A stretch of DNA of 21,150 nucleotides from IMG/VR virus record IMGVR_UViG_3300046458_000159, positions 1 to 21,150 of that record; one strand, given 5' to 3'. The position numbers and the translations under genes were made by a program. The first letter of the stretch is position 1. Each line of letters begins with the position of its first letter. The DNA comes from a virus. The notes beneath the pieces were generated by a model that saw only the letters and a list, made by a program, of their open reading frames with translations, was not told where the DNA came from and did not search any database. Of the stretch, positions 1 through 6,898 are shown piece after piece.

Positions 1-1329
1 ATGCTTTTATTTTTATCAGCTGTTTTACTGTGCATTCCACTAAGAATATTTGTGCCTGCTCTTGGCGTTGAAATTGCGCCATCTGACTTGCTATGCCTAC
101 TTATCCTCCCTTACATACTAATCATTCACCACAAGATAAATAAGTGGCTTCTACTCAGCATAATTTTCTCTTTCATCTCACTAATATACGTACAATTGTT
201 TATCCAGCCGGGAAACATCGCCCGATCTATTTTCTCCATAGCGTTTTTCTTCAAGCCATACCTAGTCTATTTGCTGGGTAGAAACATTGGAGAGTCAAGC
301 ATTCACCCTGACAGGTTCAACAAGACATTAATTTATCTACTCACGGCAACCGCGCTTGCAGCAACGGTTGACGCGATTTTCATGAAGGGCCACGTTACTA
401 TATTTACTGAATTTGAGCGTATCCCAGGCGAAGTAATTTACGGTGCCGTCTTCGACCCTACATTTTTCGGTATGAAATTTCATGGTAGCAATGGAATAAA
501 TGGAATAGCTGTATTTTTTTCGACGGCATTCATGATTTGTCTATCGCTAGGCGTAATCATGAAACCCAAAAAAAGCATACGGATTATTTCGTACACTGGA
601 ATGTTGTGCAGCTTAATACTCGTACTTGGCAGTGGATCTAGACAAGCTGCATTTGGTTTAATCGTTAGTTGCTTATGTTGCTTCTTCGCGGGAAAAATGA
701 CAGCCGGCAGGATATTTAGAGCTGCTCTATACATCACGCTTGCCATAGTTTCATCTGCAACCATAATAGCGATTTTCTCAGACTACTTTATTGAACTATT
801 CGCCAAAATACTTTTGATGACAGATAATATCTACTCTGGAAATTGGGATGGGGTTTCATCAGGAAGATTAGGCCTGTATATGATAATTATTGATGACTTA
901 ATAAGCAGCCCGATATTTGGTACTGGCTTTGGTGGCTATGGGCTTTTTAACTCTGAGCTTGGCTACTTCGATAACGATGTGAGCACATCAGGTTATACGC
1001 CACACAATCAATATTTAGGTGCCATTTGGAAAATGGGAGGTCTTGCTGGATTGTTCTATCTGATATTCCTTTGGAGCATCGTAAAACCTTTCTTCAAAAC
1101 CCCTCAAAACGATGAATTTCAAAAGAGATTTTACATTGCAATGATGGCAATGGTCATACCATTCTTTACTGTGTTTAATGTATTTCAAGATGGTCTTTCT
1201 TCCCCATCTACAGGCCCTATATTACTGCTGATACTGGGTTTCTATTGGCGACGCGCATTCAACTTAAACTCCAAAAATAATTCAACAATGCTCGCCCGAC
1301 CTCACGATGCATTCCATCCAGTCAATTAA
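1..1329 (+). CDS. O-antigen polymerase/ligase family membrane protein (Wzy/WaaL-like)
   Basis: The 442-residue product is almost entirely hydrophobic, with roughly ten to twelve predicted membrane segments and one large polar loop at about residues 265-345. That layout is typical of inner-membrane enzymes that polymerise O-antigen repeat units or ligate O-antigen to lipid A core. Family-type motifs are GSGSRQ at residues 210-215, an SGRLGLY stretch, a GTGFGGYG stretch, and the pair TPHNQYL around H335. The gene is clearly AT-richer than the prophage to its right, as is usual for surface-polysaccharide genes acquired by transfer. The first base of the window is the A of the ATG, so the upstream region and a possible longer N-terminus cannot be judged. 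Polymerase and ligase cannot be separated by sequence reading alone; polymerase is slightly favoured because the gene sits beside phage-derived DNA, as in seroconverting phages (inference). Confidence 0.75.
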   Translation: MLLFLSAVLLCIPLRIFVPALGVEIAPSDLLCLLILPYILIIHHKINKWLLLSIIFSFISLIYVQLFIQPGNIARSIFSIAFFFKPYLVYLLGRNIGESSIHPDRFNKTLIYLLTATALAATVDAIFMKGHVTIFTEFERIPGEVIYGAVFDPTFFGMKFHGSNGINGIAVFFSTAFMICLSLGVIMKPKKSIRIISYTGMLCSLILVLGSGSRQAAFGLIVSCLCCFFAGKMTAGRIFRAALYITLAIVSSATIIAIFSDYFIELFAKILLMTDNIYSGNWDGVSSGRLGLYMIIIDDLISSPIFGTGFGGYGLFNSELGYFDNDVSTSGYTPHNQYLGAIWKMGGLAGLFYLIFLWSIVKPFFKTPQNDEFQKRFYIAMMAMVIPFFTVFNVFQDGLSSPSTGPILLLILGFYWRRAFNLNSKNNSTMLARPHDAFHPVN

Positions 1330-1459
1330 AATGAAATCATAAGCGGTACTATGCAAACGTATCGTCTTTTTAGCGCCTCGCGAGAGGTTATGACTGCCAG
1401 TCTTAGGTAAGCCTTCGGGTTGGGGGAAAGAGAAAGCCATTCAGGGATTATTTTTTGAA

Positions 1460-1488
1460 CGAAGAAGGCCAAGGCTCGGCCTTCTTCG
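1460..1488. terminator. Hairpin between convergent genes, possible terminator
   Basis: An 11-bp perfect inverted repeat (CGAAGAAGGCC / GGCCTTCTTCG) with a 7-base loop lies between the ends of the polymerase gene and the tailspike-like gene. Neither side has a convincing T-tract, so it is at best a weak or factor-assisted terminator. Apart from this hairpin, and a small CCTC/GAGG hairpin near 1376-1387, nothing was recognised in the 220-base gap at 1330-1550. Confidence 0.4.
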
Positions 1489-1550
1489 CACTACCCCTTA
1501 AATGACATTTAAACATTGAGAGGCGAACAAACTCATAACACAGCTAGAGC

Positions 1551-2588
1551 TTATGATAAACCCTGCTTGCTAAAGATAAAGCAATCAACGTTCTCTGGAC
1601 TCTCGTATGTGTCAAGAATTAGAGGACGTTCCGTTCTCGGCCGGATATAACCACTTCGGATAGAGTGGGTATATACGCCGACATTTACATTATTCCTGCG
1701 GGCTCTTGCATCGACAGCTACGCTATCAATACAGTAATTCATTGCACTGCCATTACCGCAAAGTTCACCGCCGCTATTTACCATCCGGGATGAATCCTGA
1801 CCTTCCATGACTACACCCCAGGCATTCTGTGTTGGCCCACCACCAGCCTCTGTCCCGGTGCAGTAGCAATCAATGACTGAGTTATTGCTACCGCCGTTAT
1901 CAATAAGGACAAGCGACCGCCCAGTCCAGTTAACAGAGGTAATATCCTGAATAGTGCAATGCTGGCCGTAGTGAATATGAACTCCGACAGCAGAGTTCCC
2001 TGTGAACTCCAGGCCTCGAATTATAACGTTACGAATCGGCACGCACGTAGCAACAATGGCTCCATCCGGATGTCCTTTTTTGAGAACATTGTTGATCACC
2101 AGCGACCCGCTGAATACTCGAATAACCTGCCGAACTTCCATAGGACCATCAAGTGGAAGCGGCTGCCTATGGAAGTCTGTTGAAGCATCGGAAATTACAA
2201 TCCAGTCCCCAGCAACATATTTTGTCGGATCATCGACAAAAATTTCATTCTGATTCAGAAAAGCTTCCCGGGTTAAAAAACTTGCAGGCCGGACCTTCCC
2301 TTGATAATCAAACGCTGCATAGCTCGGATCGGTAGGTACTTCCGGATTTCGACCAATTCCGCTTGAGTCAATAAGCACCTTCTCAATGCCTGGTGCGGGC
2401 TCAATGACCAGACCGTGAATCGGGGTTAGGTCGGCCTTATTCAAGGGCACGGTAGTCTTGATCGGGCATACGTCGCGGTTAATTTGAATCCAGCGATATC
2501 CGGCTTGAATAATTGATCTGAGCTGAGGCCCATTGTCGAGCGTGGCGCTTGGCGTGAATACATATGGTGTTGCGTAGTACACAGACAT
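1551..2588 (-). CDS. Stand-alone phage tailspike-like protein with right-handed beta-helix, SOS-box promoter
   Basis: The 345-residue protein has an N-terminal part typical of tailspikes (polar, with a YRWIQINRDV segment near residue 35) and then, from about residue 185, successive short V/I/N/G-rich coils such as NVIIRGLEFTGNS and CTIQDITSVNWTG. These resemble a pectate-lyase-type parallel beta-helix. Such domains bind or cleave surface polysaccharide. The start ATG has a good ribosome site (CAGGAG, 6 bases upstream). No other tail gene adjoins it, and it is short for a tailspike (usually over 550 residues), so the receptor-cleaving C-terminal part may be missing. A perfect LexA box lies 42 bases upstream of the start. 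It converges on the O-antigen polymerase gene. The fold assignment is from pattern only; catalytic residues were not identified. Confidence 0.65.
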   Translation of the reverse strand: MSVYYATPYVFTPSATLDNGPQLRSIIQAGYRWIQINRDVCPIKTTVPLNKADLTPIHGLVIEPAPGIEKVLIDSSGIGRNPEVPTDPSYAAFDYQGKVRPASFLTREAFLNQNEIFVDDPTKYVAGDWIVISDASTDFHRQPLPLDGPMEVRQVIRVFSGSLVINNVLKKGHPDGAIVATCVPIRNVIIRGLEFTGNSAVGVHIHYGQHCTIQDITSVNWTGRSLVLIDNGGSNNSVIDCYCTGTEAGGGPTQNAWGVVMEGQDSSRMVNSGGELCGNGSAMNYCIDSVAVDARARRNNVNVGVYTHSIRSGYIRPRTERPLILDTYESPENVDCFIFSKQGLS

Positions 2589-2629
2589 GACTTCTCCTGA
2601 TTAGTGGCTATCCTTAACCACTCGACATA

Positions 2630-2645
2630 CTGTACATGCATACAG
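2630..2645 (-). promoter_or_regulatory. LexA (SOS) box upstream of the tailspike-like gene
   Basis: The sequence CTGTACATGCATACAG fits the gamma-proteobacterial LexA consensus CTGT-N8-ACAG in all eight conserved positions and is nearly palindromic. Read on the minus strand it sits between a possible -35 (TTTTGA) and -10 (TATGTC) spaced by 17 bases. LexA binding there would block transcription of the gene starting at 2588. A small 6-bp leader hairpin (TGGTTA-AGGA-TAGCCA, about 2606-2621) lies between the box and the ribosome site. Confidence 0.75.
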
Positions 2646-2692
2646 TTCAAAATCAAAACGAAGCAGCCATATTTTTGTTTCGAGATTTCTCT

Positions 2693-2805
2693 GGCGTACG
2701 CCTGGCAAGCCCGCAGCGCGATCACGGCGTTCCCCCCATTCGTCGGTGATGGCGATAATTCGTTGATCATGCGCTGAGTCAAGTTTGGCTCTACGGACTG
2801 CATGA
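2693..2805 (-). pseudogene. Fragment of a second Rz-type spanin gene (3' end)
   Basis: This stretch is a diverged copy of the 3' end of the intact spanin gene at 5907-6413. It shares the segments encoding the C-terminal ALRACQAY and AITD regions and the alternative-frame Rz1-type QRMxxELSPSPT. Compared with the intact copy, one extra G in a run of six (near 2734-2740) shifts the frame, and similarity stops abruptly at about 2805, where transposase-like sequence begins. At the other end the normal stop is lost near 2693. It is a prophage scrap lying outside attL, in the same orientation as the intact gene. Confidence 0.75.
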
Positions 2806-3895
2806 AATCCTGTGGTCGCTCAAGCAGAAGCGCCGCCCTCGAGATCCCGTTGACCCGCTCTGCCAAAGCATTTTGGTAGCAGTCATAGCCGCCCGTCATG
2901 GAACACCGGATGCCGTGTTTCGCGTACTGTTCCTGGTACATTCCCAAGCGATACTGGCCGGCTCTATCCGAGTGATGAACCAGTGGCTGCGCGGTTTGAT
3001 CCTGACTCACGGATCAACGCAACCTGCACTACCGACTCGGTGTGCAGACTTTCATGGACCTGGTAACCACGATCTTTCGCGAAAAAGCATCCGTCACAAG
3101 TCTCAGATAGGCCACACCTTCCTGAACGGGCAGTTAGGTGATGTCAGCCACCCAGACTTGTTCCGGGCAGGTTGGAACAACCTGTTCAGGACCCGGTTTG
3201 AGTAGGTTCGAGTGGCGCAGAAAGCGATGATGACTGTCGGTCGTCTTGTGATATGCCCGCTTGCGGACCACCAGTAAACGCCTTCGGTGCAGGATCGAAA
3301 ACAGCCGATCTCGCCCCACTTGCAGTTCTAGTTGAGGCTGGCAACGCAGCAAGTGGTGCAGCTTTCGGGTACCCAGACGCGGCCGACGCTGACGTTTTTG
3401 CTGAACGAAGTCGGCAACTTTCTGATCCAGAACCAGACGAGTTGCATCGGTGCGATTGCGTTTGTAGTAAGCCTGTCGGCTTATCCCCAAAAACTGGCAA
3501 GCCCTGCTGATGCTCAGGTTTTGGATTGGTTTATGCGCGAGGAATTGCCGGGACGCTTTTTTACGACAGAGAGACCATAGGCGTTTTTCAAGACATCCAC
3601 GACCGCCTCGAAAAACTGCGCTTTTTGTTTGGAAAACGCCAACTGTTCTTCAAGCATCTTTGATGCGTTGCCATGGCGTTAGTGGTCGTTTTCTGTCGGG
3701 CACAGACCCCATCCCGGCGAGCCAATCTATGTGCCGGGGTCCACTCTTGCCGACCACGCTTGCGTAACCACGTCAGAACGGTCGTTTTGCCTTGGATCCC
3801 GTAGCGCTCTTGAGCCTCTTTATAGCCCAACTCGCCTTTTCGATTTGGTCGACGACCGACAATTTAAAGGTCAGCGTGTAGTCTCGCTAGCTACA
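2806..3895 (-). pseudogene. Degenerate IS3-family element (orfA and orfB remnants)
   Basis: Read on the minus strand, the remnant begins with an orfA-like helix-turn-helix region (KLSVVDQIEK, then GYKEAQERYGIQGKTTVLTWLRK), followed by an orfB-like part (GISRQAYYKR, then VADFVQQKRQRRPRLGTRKLHHLL) and a DDE-type integrase core (VWVADIT, later HHSDRAGQY and YDCYQNALAERVNGI). It is dead. A base is missing in the A-run in orfA near 3838. TAC has become TAA right after VADIT (3134-3136). A base is missing soon after the SRKIV codons near 3080. The element stops in the Rz scrap at about 2806. The right boundary at about 3895 is approximate, because clear terminal inverted repeats were not found. Confidence 0.8.
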
Positions 3896-3974
3896 CCTTT
3901 TTCCTATCTCCATTACGCCCTCCTGGAAATAGATCAGAAGGTGTAGACCTCATTCAGGACGAAACACAGACAAC

Positions 3975-4005
3975 AAAAAAGGGCCCACCTTTCGGTGAGC
4001 CCTTC
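3975..4005 (-). terminator. Intrinsic terminator of the tRNA-Val transcript
   Basis: On the minus strand an AAGGGCTCACC / GGTGGGCCCTT hairpin with a short CGAA-type loop (one mismatch in the stem) is followed by six T. It lies just 3' of the tRNA fragment, as expected for the host terminator of the original tRNA gene. This places the host/prophage boundary inside the tRNA and makes the sequence immediately to the left host DNA. Confidence 0.8.
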
Positions 4006-4033
4006 TAGACCGCCCAGCAGAGCGGATTTTGTT

Positions 4034-4082
4034 TGGTAGGCGCGATTGGACTCGAACCAACGACCCCCACCATGTCAAGGTG
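4034..4082 (-). repeat. 3' half of tRNA-Val(GAC): left attachment site (attL)
   Basis: On the minus strand the sequence runs from the 5' side of the anticodon stem (CACC), through the loop TTGACAT with anticodon GAC, the variable region GGGGGTC, the T-arm GGTTCGAGTCC, and the acceptor strand to an encoded CCA at 4036-4034. It matches the familiar bacterial tRNA-Val(GAC) 3' half. The 5' half (D-arm and acceptor 5' strand) is absent: beyond 4082 the sequence no longer fits. This is the classic result of a phage integrating at the anticodon arm and carrying its own copy of the 3' half. The reconstituted complete tRNA should be at the other end of the prophage, beyond the window's right edge. Confidence 0.85.
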
Positions 4083-4183
4083 ACCCCGGAACACGCGCAA
4101 GCATATGATCTGTAAAGGAAAACACTGCTTTTCAGCGTCATCCAAATACGCTATTTCACCTTATAAGAATCAATAACTTAGCG

Positions 4184-4199
4184 TTGTATATTCCTACAG
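4184..4199 (+). promoter_or_regulatory. Near-consensus LexA box upstream of the first prophage gene
   Basis: TTGTATATTCCTACAG matches CTGT-N8-ACAG at seven of the eight conserved positions. It lies about 90 bases upstream of the small gene starting at 4290, in the otherwise gene-free stretch 4083-4289. It is weaker than the two perfect boxes in this window, so function is uncertain. Confidence 0.4.
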
Positions 4200-4289
4200 T
4201 GGTTCCCCTCTCCGGCGTCCTGCCGACCGAACACAAACTACCCAAAGAACACCGACTGCTAAGCTGTTCACTCCACCAGAGGAACGCCG

Positions 4290-4499
4290 ATGCCCAACTC
4301 AGACCTGCTCCCTTCCCTGCTCTCCAAGCTCTACGAAAACCAGCTGGCCCTTGAGGCTTCCATCATGGAGCTATCTAACTGGGTCGAGCAGCGCGGTTCC
4401 GCTGATGTGGCTGAGAATATACGCGGCGCTCTGCATACGATCGACGAGAACGAAGAGTTCATCAAGCTGACTCTGGCCGTCCTCATGGCGCCCGACTGA
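4290..4499 (+). CDS. Small conserved-type phage protein, function unknown
   Basis: The 69-residue acidic, helical protein has a strong ribosome site (AGAGGAA, 6 bases before ATG). The sequence suggests a short two-helix bundle (LLSKLYENQLALEASIMEL, then NIRGALHTIDENEEFIKLTL). No catalytic motif or membrane segment is visible. It is the first gene inside attL and lies 94 bases before a second plus-strand gene with a perfect LexA box. No function is assigned. Confidence 0.6.
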   Translation: MPNSDLLPSLLSKLYENQLALEASIMELSNWVEQRGSADVAENIRGALHTIDENEEFIKLTLAVLMAPD

Positions 4500-4558
4500 T
4501 CGTCGGGAAAACCTGCAGTTCGTCGCCTCAGGCCTTCCGCCTGTCCAAATCTCGAATA

Positions 4559-4574
4559 CTGTATGAACATACAG
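4559..4574 (+). promoter_or_regulatory. LexA (SOS) box upstream of the coiled-coil gene
   Basis: CTGTATGAACATACAG is a perfect CTGT-N8-ACAG match located 19 bases before the ATG at 4593. It overlaps the likely -10 region (TACTGT), where a bound repressor would block initiation. The gene would therefore be expected to switch on with the SOS response, together with CI inactivation. Confidence 0.75.
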
Positions 4575-4592
4575 CATTCGGAAGCACACCCC

Positions 4593-4949
4593 ATGAACAT
4601 CGATGAAGACACCTGCGAGTGGCTTGGATGCCCTACACCCCTGGAAATGTACAAACATCATGCGGCCATGCTCGAGGACGAGATAAGCGACCTACAGCTC
4701 CACCTGGCCAAGTCCCGGGCAAATATCGCTGGACTGGTGCAAATGAATGACACGCTGCTTATTGCCAAAGCTCGGGCCGAGCGATCTCTCAAGGACGCTT
4801 TAGAACGCATATCGGGGAAGAGCCAAGAACCTGCTGAGACAGGGAGCTTTCGCCCTATCGACCTAATTACCGAGCAGCGCGACCATCTGTTCAGGGAGAA
4901 TCAACGGCTGCTGGCCGAGCTGAAGAGCCTCAAAGAAACTTCAGCCTAG
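4593..4949 (+). CDS. SOS-box-controlled coiled-coil phage protein, function unknown
   Basis: The product is 118 residues from the chosen ATG, preceded by GGAAG. An in-frame ATG at 4563 lies inside the LexA box and is unlikely to be used. After a short N-terminus with two cysteines (C8 and C13) and the segment PTPLEMYKHHAAMLEDEI, the chain is a long heptad-like helix to about residue 70. A polar linker follows, then a second helix (LITEQRDHLFRENQRLLAELKSL). It looks like a dimeric coiled-coil protein. It overlaps the convergent gene at 4941-5150 by nine bases. No family was recognised. Confidence 0.6.
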   Translation: MNIDEDTCEWLGCPTPLEMYKHHAAMLEDEISDLQLHLAKSRANIAGLVQMNDTLLIAKARAERSLKDALERISGKSQEPAETGSFRPIDLITEQRDHLFRENQRLLAELKSLKETSA

Positions 4950-5150
4950 CTCGTCGGCATACGCGGCGACCGCCTCTTCGGTCAGCTCCCGCCACTCGCC
5001 GCTGTCGATTACGCCTCGCTCTTTCATATCGTCAGCCAACGCCAGGCGCCTCTCGTAACGCTCCTCTGGTGTGGCTGAGTTGAAGTCCTGATCGTTGCGC
5101 AGGGAAAACCACCCCTCCATTGCGTTGATCTGATCGATGTTAATTGCCAT
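4941..5150 (-). CDS. Small acidic hypothetical phage protein
   Basis: The 69-residue protein is acidic and helical (EERYERRLALADDMKERG, then EEAVAAYADELG) and has no recognised motif. A TATACT -10-like element lies about 30 bases upstream on the minus strand. The ribosome site is weak (GGGTATTCGTC before ATG). It ends inside the last codons of the convergent coiled-coil gene, a typical close packing of phage accessory genes. Confidence 0.5.
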   Translation of the reverse strand: MAINIDQINAMEGWFSLRNDQDFNSATPEERYERRLALADDMKERGVIDSGEWRELTEEAVAAYADELG

Positions 5151-5233
5151 GACGAATACCCGGGGCCAGTGTCTACAGTATAGAGATTGGCCATGCCCAG
5201 GCTGTTCATTGGGGCCGACGAGCGGAGACGACT

Positions 5234-5920
5234 ATGTGCGGAAGACTTTCCCAGTACAGCGGCATTCATGACTTCGTTGCAGCGCTGAGCATGCCAAATG
5301 CACTGGCGAACTCCGTGGGTGAGTTGCCCCTGGAGCGGTACAACGTCGCCCCGACAACCCAAGTCGCCCTGCTACACCTGCAGGGCGATCTGCTGCATGC
5401 CGACCTGGTGCGATGGGGATGGCGGCCGCACTGGGCCAAGGACCGCGCAGCGCCGATTAATGCCCGCGTTGAGAAGGTGGCCCACGGCCCATTCTTCCGC
5501 GCAATCTGGCCGCACCGGGCAATCACGCCCATCGACAACTGGTTTGAGTGGGTGGACGAAGGCGGGCCCAAGAAGCAGCCCTACCTGATCCGCCGGCGGG
5601 ATGGCGCACCCGTCCTGTGCGCCGCCATTGGCCAACTGCCCGACAGCGACGAAGGCCCGGGCGAGCACGACGGATTCGTGATCATCACCGCCGACAGCGC
5701 CGGCGGAATGGTGGACATCCACGACCGGCGCCCGGTGGTGCTGACGCCGGACCTAGCCCGGGAATGGTTGGACCCGGACACGCCCAAGGAGCGCGCCGAA
5801 CAGATGGTGCTGCACCAGGGCGAACCCGCCGAGGCCTTCGAGTGGTTCAAAGTCGACACTGCCGTGGGCAATGTGCGCAACAAGGGGCCTGAACTGATCC
5901 AGCCGATCAGCGAGCAATAG
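5234..5920 (+). CDS. yedK: SRAP-domain protein (YedK/HMCES type), abasic-site DNA crosslinker
   Basis: The 228-residue protein begins MCGR, so Cys2 becomes the N-terminal nucleophile after Met removal. In this family that Cys forms a stable thiazolidine crosslink with abasic sites in single-stranded DNA, shielding them during replication. The other active-site residues are in their usual contexts: N76 (INAR), E105 (WFEWVDEG) and H163 (VDIHDRRPVVL). Full length matches the family. The ribosome site is GGAGA, and the start is fixed by MCGR. The gene lies on the plus strand facing the lysis genes, overlapping the last bases of the spanin gene (5907-5920), so it is an accessory gene rather than part of the late operon. 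An intact SRAP gene beside LexA-box genes suggests an SOS-time role (inference). Confidence 0.92.
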   Translation: MCGRLSQYSGIHDFVAALSMPNALANSVGELPLERYNVAPTTQVALLHLQGDLLHADLVRWGWRPHWAKDRAAPINARVEKVAHGPFFRAIWPHRAITPIDNWFEWVDEGGPKKQPYLIRRRDGAPVLCAAIGQLPDSDEGPGEHDGFVIITADSAGGMVDIHDRRPVVLTPDLAREWLDPDTPKERAEQMVLHQGEPAEAFEWFKVDTAVGNVRNKGPELIQPISEQ

Positions 5921-6413
5921 CTCTGACGTAAGCCTGGCACGCCCGCAGCGCGATCAATCCTTGGTCGCCTGCGTCGGTGATGGCGATAATTCTTTGAGCA
6001 TGCGCTGGCTCAAGTTGGGCTCGACGGGCTGCATGAACCACGCCGACGGCGCCGGGGGTAGCAGGCACGTTGCAGCCACTGGCTGAATCCGTGGCGTCGA
6101 GAAGGACTGACAGCCGCACATCAGCAGTAGCAAGACGGTCACGCAGCAGAGCCTGGTTGCGCTGGGCATCGGATAATTCCTTGGTGTGTTGTTGGTCGGA
6201 GGCGGCCAATTGCTGCTCGGTGGCGAGGCGCTTGTCTTGTTCGGCGCGGGCCTGGGCGTTCGCGGCATTGCCGATCGCGTCAAGGTCCGTCTGGAACTGC
6301 CCGGCCTGCTTTGCCAGCTTCCCGTCATACCGCCAGTCCTGCACCTGCCAGGCAGCGCCGAAACTTACGGCCATTGCCAGCAGGATCATGGCCAGCTTCT
6401 GTGCCGGCGTCAT
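5907..6413 (-). CDS. Rz-like inner-membrane spanin (i-spanin)
   Basis: The 168-residue protein has one N-terminal membrane anchor (about residues 7-22, LAMILLAMAVSFGAAW) and then a long alanine/glutamine-rich coiled coil to about residue 100. This is the standard design of an i-spanin, which pairs with an outer-membrane lipoprotein to fuse the two membranes at the end of lysis. The start ATG overlaps the lysozyme stop (ATGA at 6410-6413), indicating translational coupling. A second reading frame inside it encodes the partner Rz1. A decayed copy of its 3' end is present at 2693-2805. Confidence 0.85.
   Translation of the reverse strand: MTPAQKLAMILLAMAVSFGAAWQVQDWRYDGKLAKQAGQFQTDLDAIGNAANAQARAEQDKRLATEQQLAASDQQHTKELSDAQRNQALLRDRLATADVRLSVLLDATDSASGCNVPATPGAVGVVHAARRAQLEPAHAQRIIAITDAGDQGLIALRACQAYVRAIAR
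5954..6169 (-). CDS. Rz1-like outer-membrane lipoprotein spanin nested within Rz
   Basis: This 71-residue ORF lies wholly inside the Rz gene in another frame. From the ATG at 6169 it reads a short positive N-terminus, a hydrophobic core (VTVLLLLM) and a lipobox-like MCGC followed by Q-S. The second Cys of that motif is the probable lipidation site. The remainder is proline-rich (ATCLLPPAPSAWF, PVEPNL), as in other Rz1 proteins. Nested Rz/Rz1 architecture is well established in lambdoid phages. The decayed copy at 2693-2805 preserves the same alternative-frame C-terminus, which supports this frame being coding. Confidence 0.75.
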   Translation of the reverse strand: MPSATRLCCVTVLLLLMCGCQSFSTPRIQPVAATCLLPPAPSAWFMQPVEPNLSQRMLKELSPSPTQATKD

Positions 6414-6841
6414 GCTGCCCCCAGGAACATCAACCGCTCAGCAGCGCGGCGTTTGACGAGTCCTCCCAGTACCTGGCCGCCTGCCTTATTCCAGCGCAGG
6501 AACTGCTCTGCAGCTCCGACGTAGTCGCCGGTGTTGAGCAGTCTCAGCAGTGTCGATGAGGCCAAATTGGCAGCGCCAAGGTTGTAGGTGAAGCTCATCA
6601 GCGCATCCCATTGCGCTTGGTTGAGGGTCACCTTTACCAGGCGTTCAATCTCGGGCTCAAAGCGCGCGATGTCATTCAGCAGCATCCGCTCGGCCTGGTC
6701 GTTGGTGATGGTCATGCCAGCGGTGACACCCCGCGTGGCGCCGTAGCCGATCGTCCAGACGCCAACCGAGTCTTGGTAGGACTTCAGGCGCAAACCCTCG
6801 AACGATTTGATCAGGCTCACGCCCTTTTGCGATGTGCGCAT
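6410..6841 (-). CDS. Phage lysozyme (T4-type, glycoside hydrolase family 24 endolysin)
   Basis: The 143-residue enzyme hydrolyses the MurNAc-GlcNAc bond of peptidoglycan. The catalytic pattern E-x8-D-x5-T is intact: E15 in SFEGLR, D24 and T30 in VWTIGYG, numbered from the ATG at 6841. That ATG has a GGAGAA ribosome site; a TTG four codons upstream would also read in frame but overlaps the site. There is no N-terminal membrane or signal-anchor segment, so release to the periplasm should need a holin, and none was found beside it. It is preceded by an intrinsic terminator and a leader shared with the tail-fibre gene. Confidence 0.92.
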   Translation of the reverse strand: MRTSQKGVSLIKSFEGLRLKSYQDSVGVWTIGYGATRGVTAGMTITNDQAERMLLNDIARFEPEIERLVKVTLNQAQWDALMSFTYNLGAANLASSTLLRLLNTGDYVGAAEQFLRWNKAGGQVLGGLVKRRAAERLMFLGAA

Positions 6842-6874
6842 ACTTTTCTCCAAGCAATAAAAAACCCGCTCAGG
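6839..6874 (-). repeat. Terminator-plus-ribosome-site cassette, copy 1 (lysozyme leader)
   Basis: On the minus strand the segment runs from the terminator loop (CCTGAGCGGG) through the T-run to GGAGAAAAGTATG, ending at the lysozyme start codon. Nearly the same segment precedes the tail-fibre gene at 8209-8243, with only three or so differences. Confidence 0.75.
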
Positions 6875-6879
6875 GCGGG
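6857..6879 (-). terminator. Intrinsic terminator between tail-fibre assembly gene and lysozyme
   Basis: On the minus strand CCCGC-CCTGA-GCGGG is followed by six T and ATT. It sits between the assembly gene and the lysozyme ribosome site, so lysis-gene transcription would need read-through or antitermination. Confidence 0.65.
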
Positions 6880-6898
6880 CGGTGTAGAACGTCGGTAG

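Noticed and set aside
2441-3010. 189-codon ORF spanning the IS, Rz scrap and tailspike start as a functional fusion protein
   Set aside because: It joins three unrelated pieces across frameshifts and runs into the tailspike gene in a different frame; no sensible domain order.
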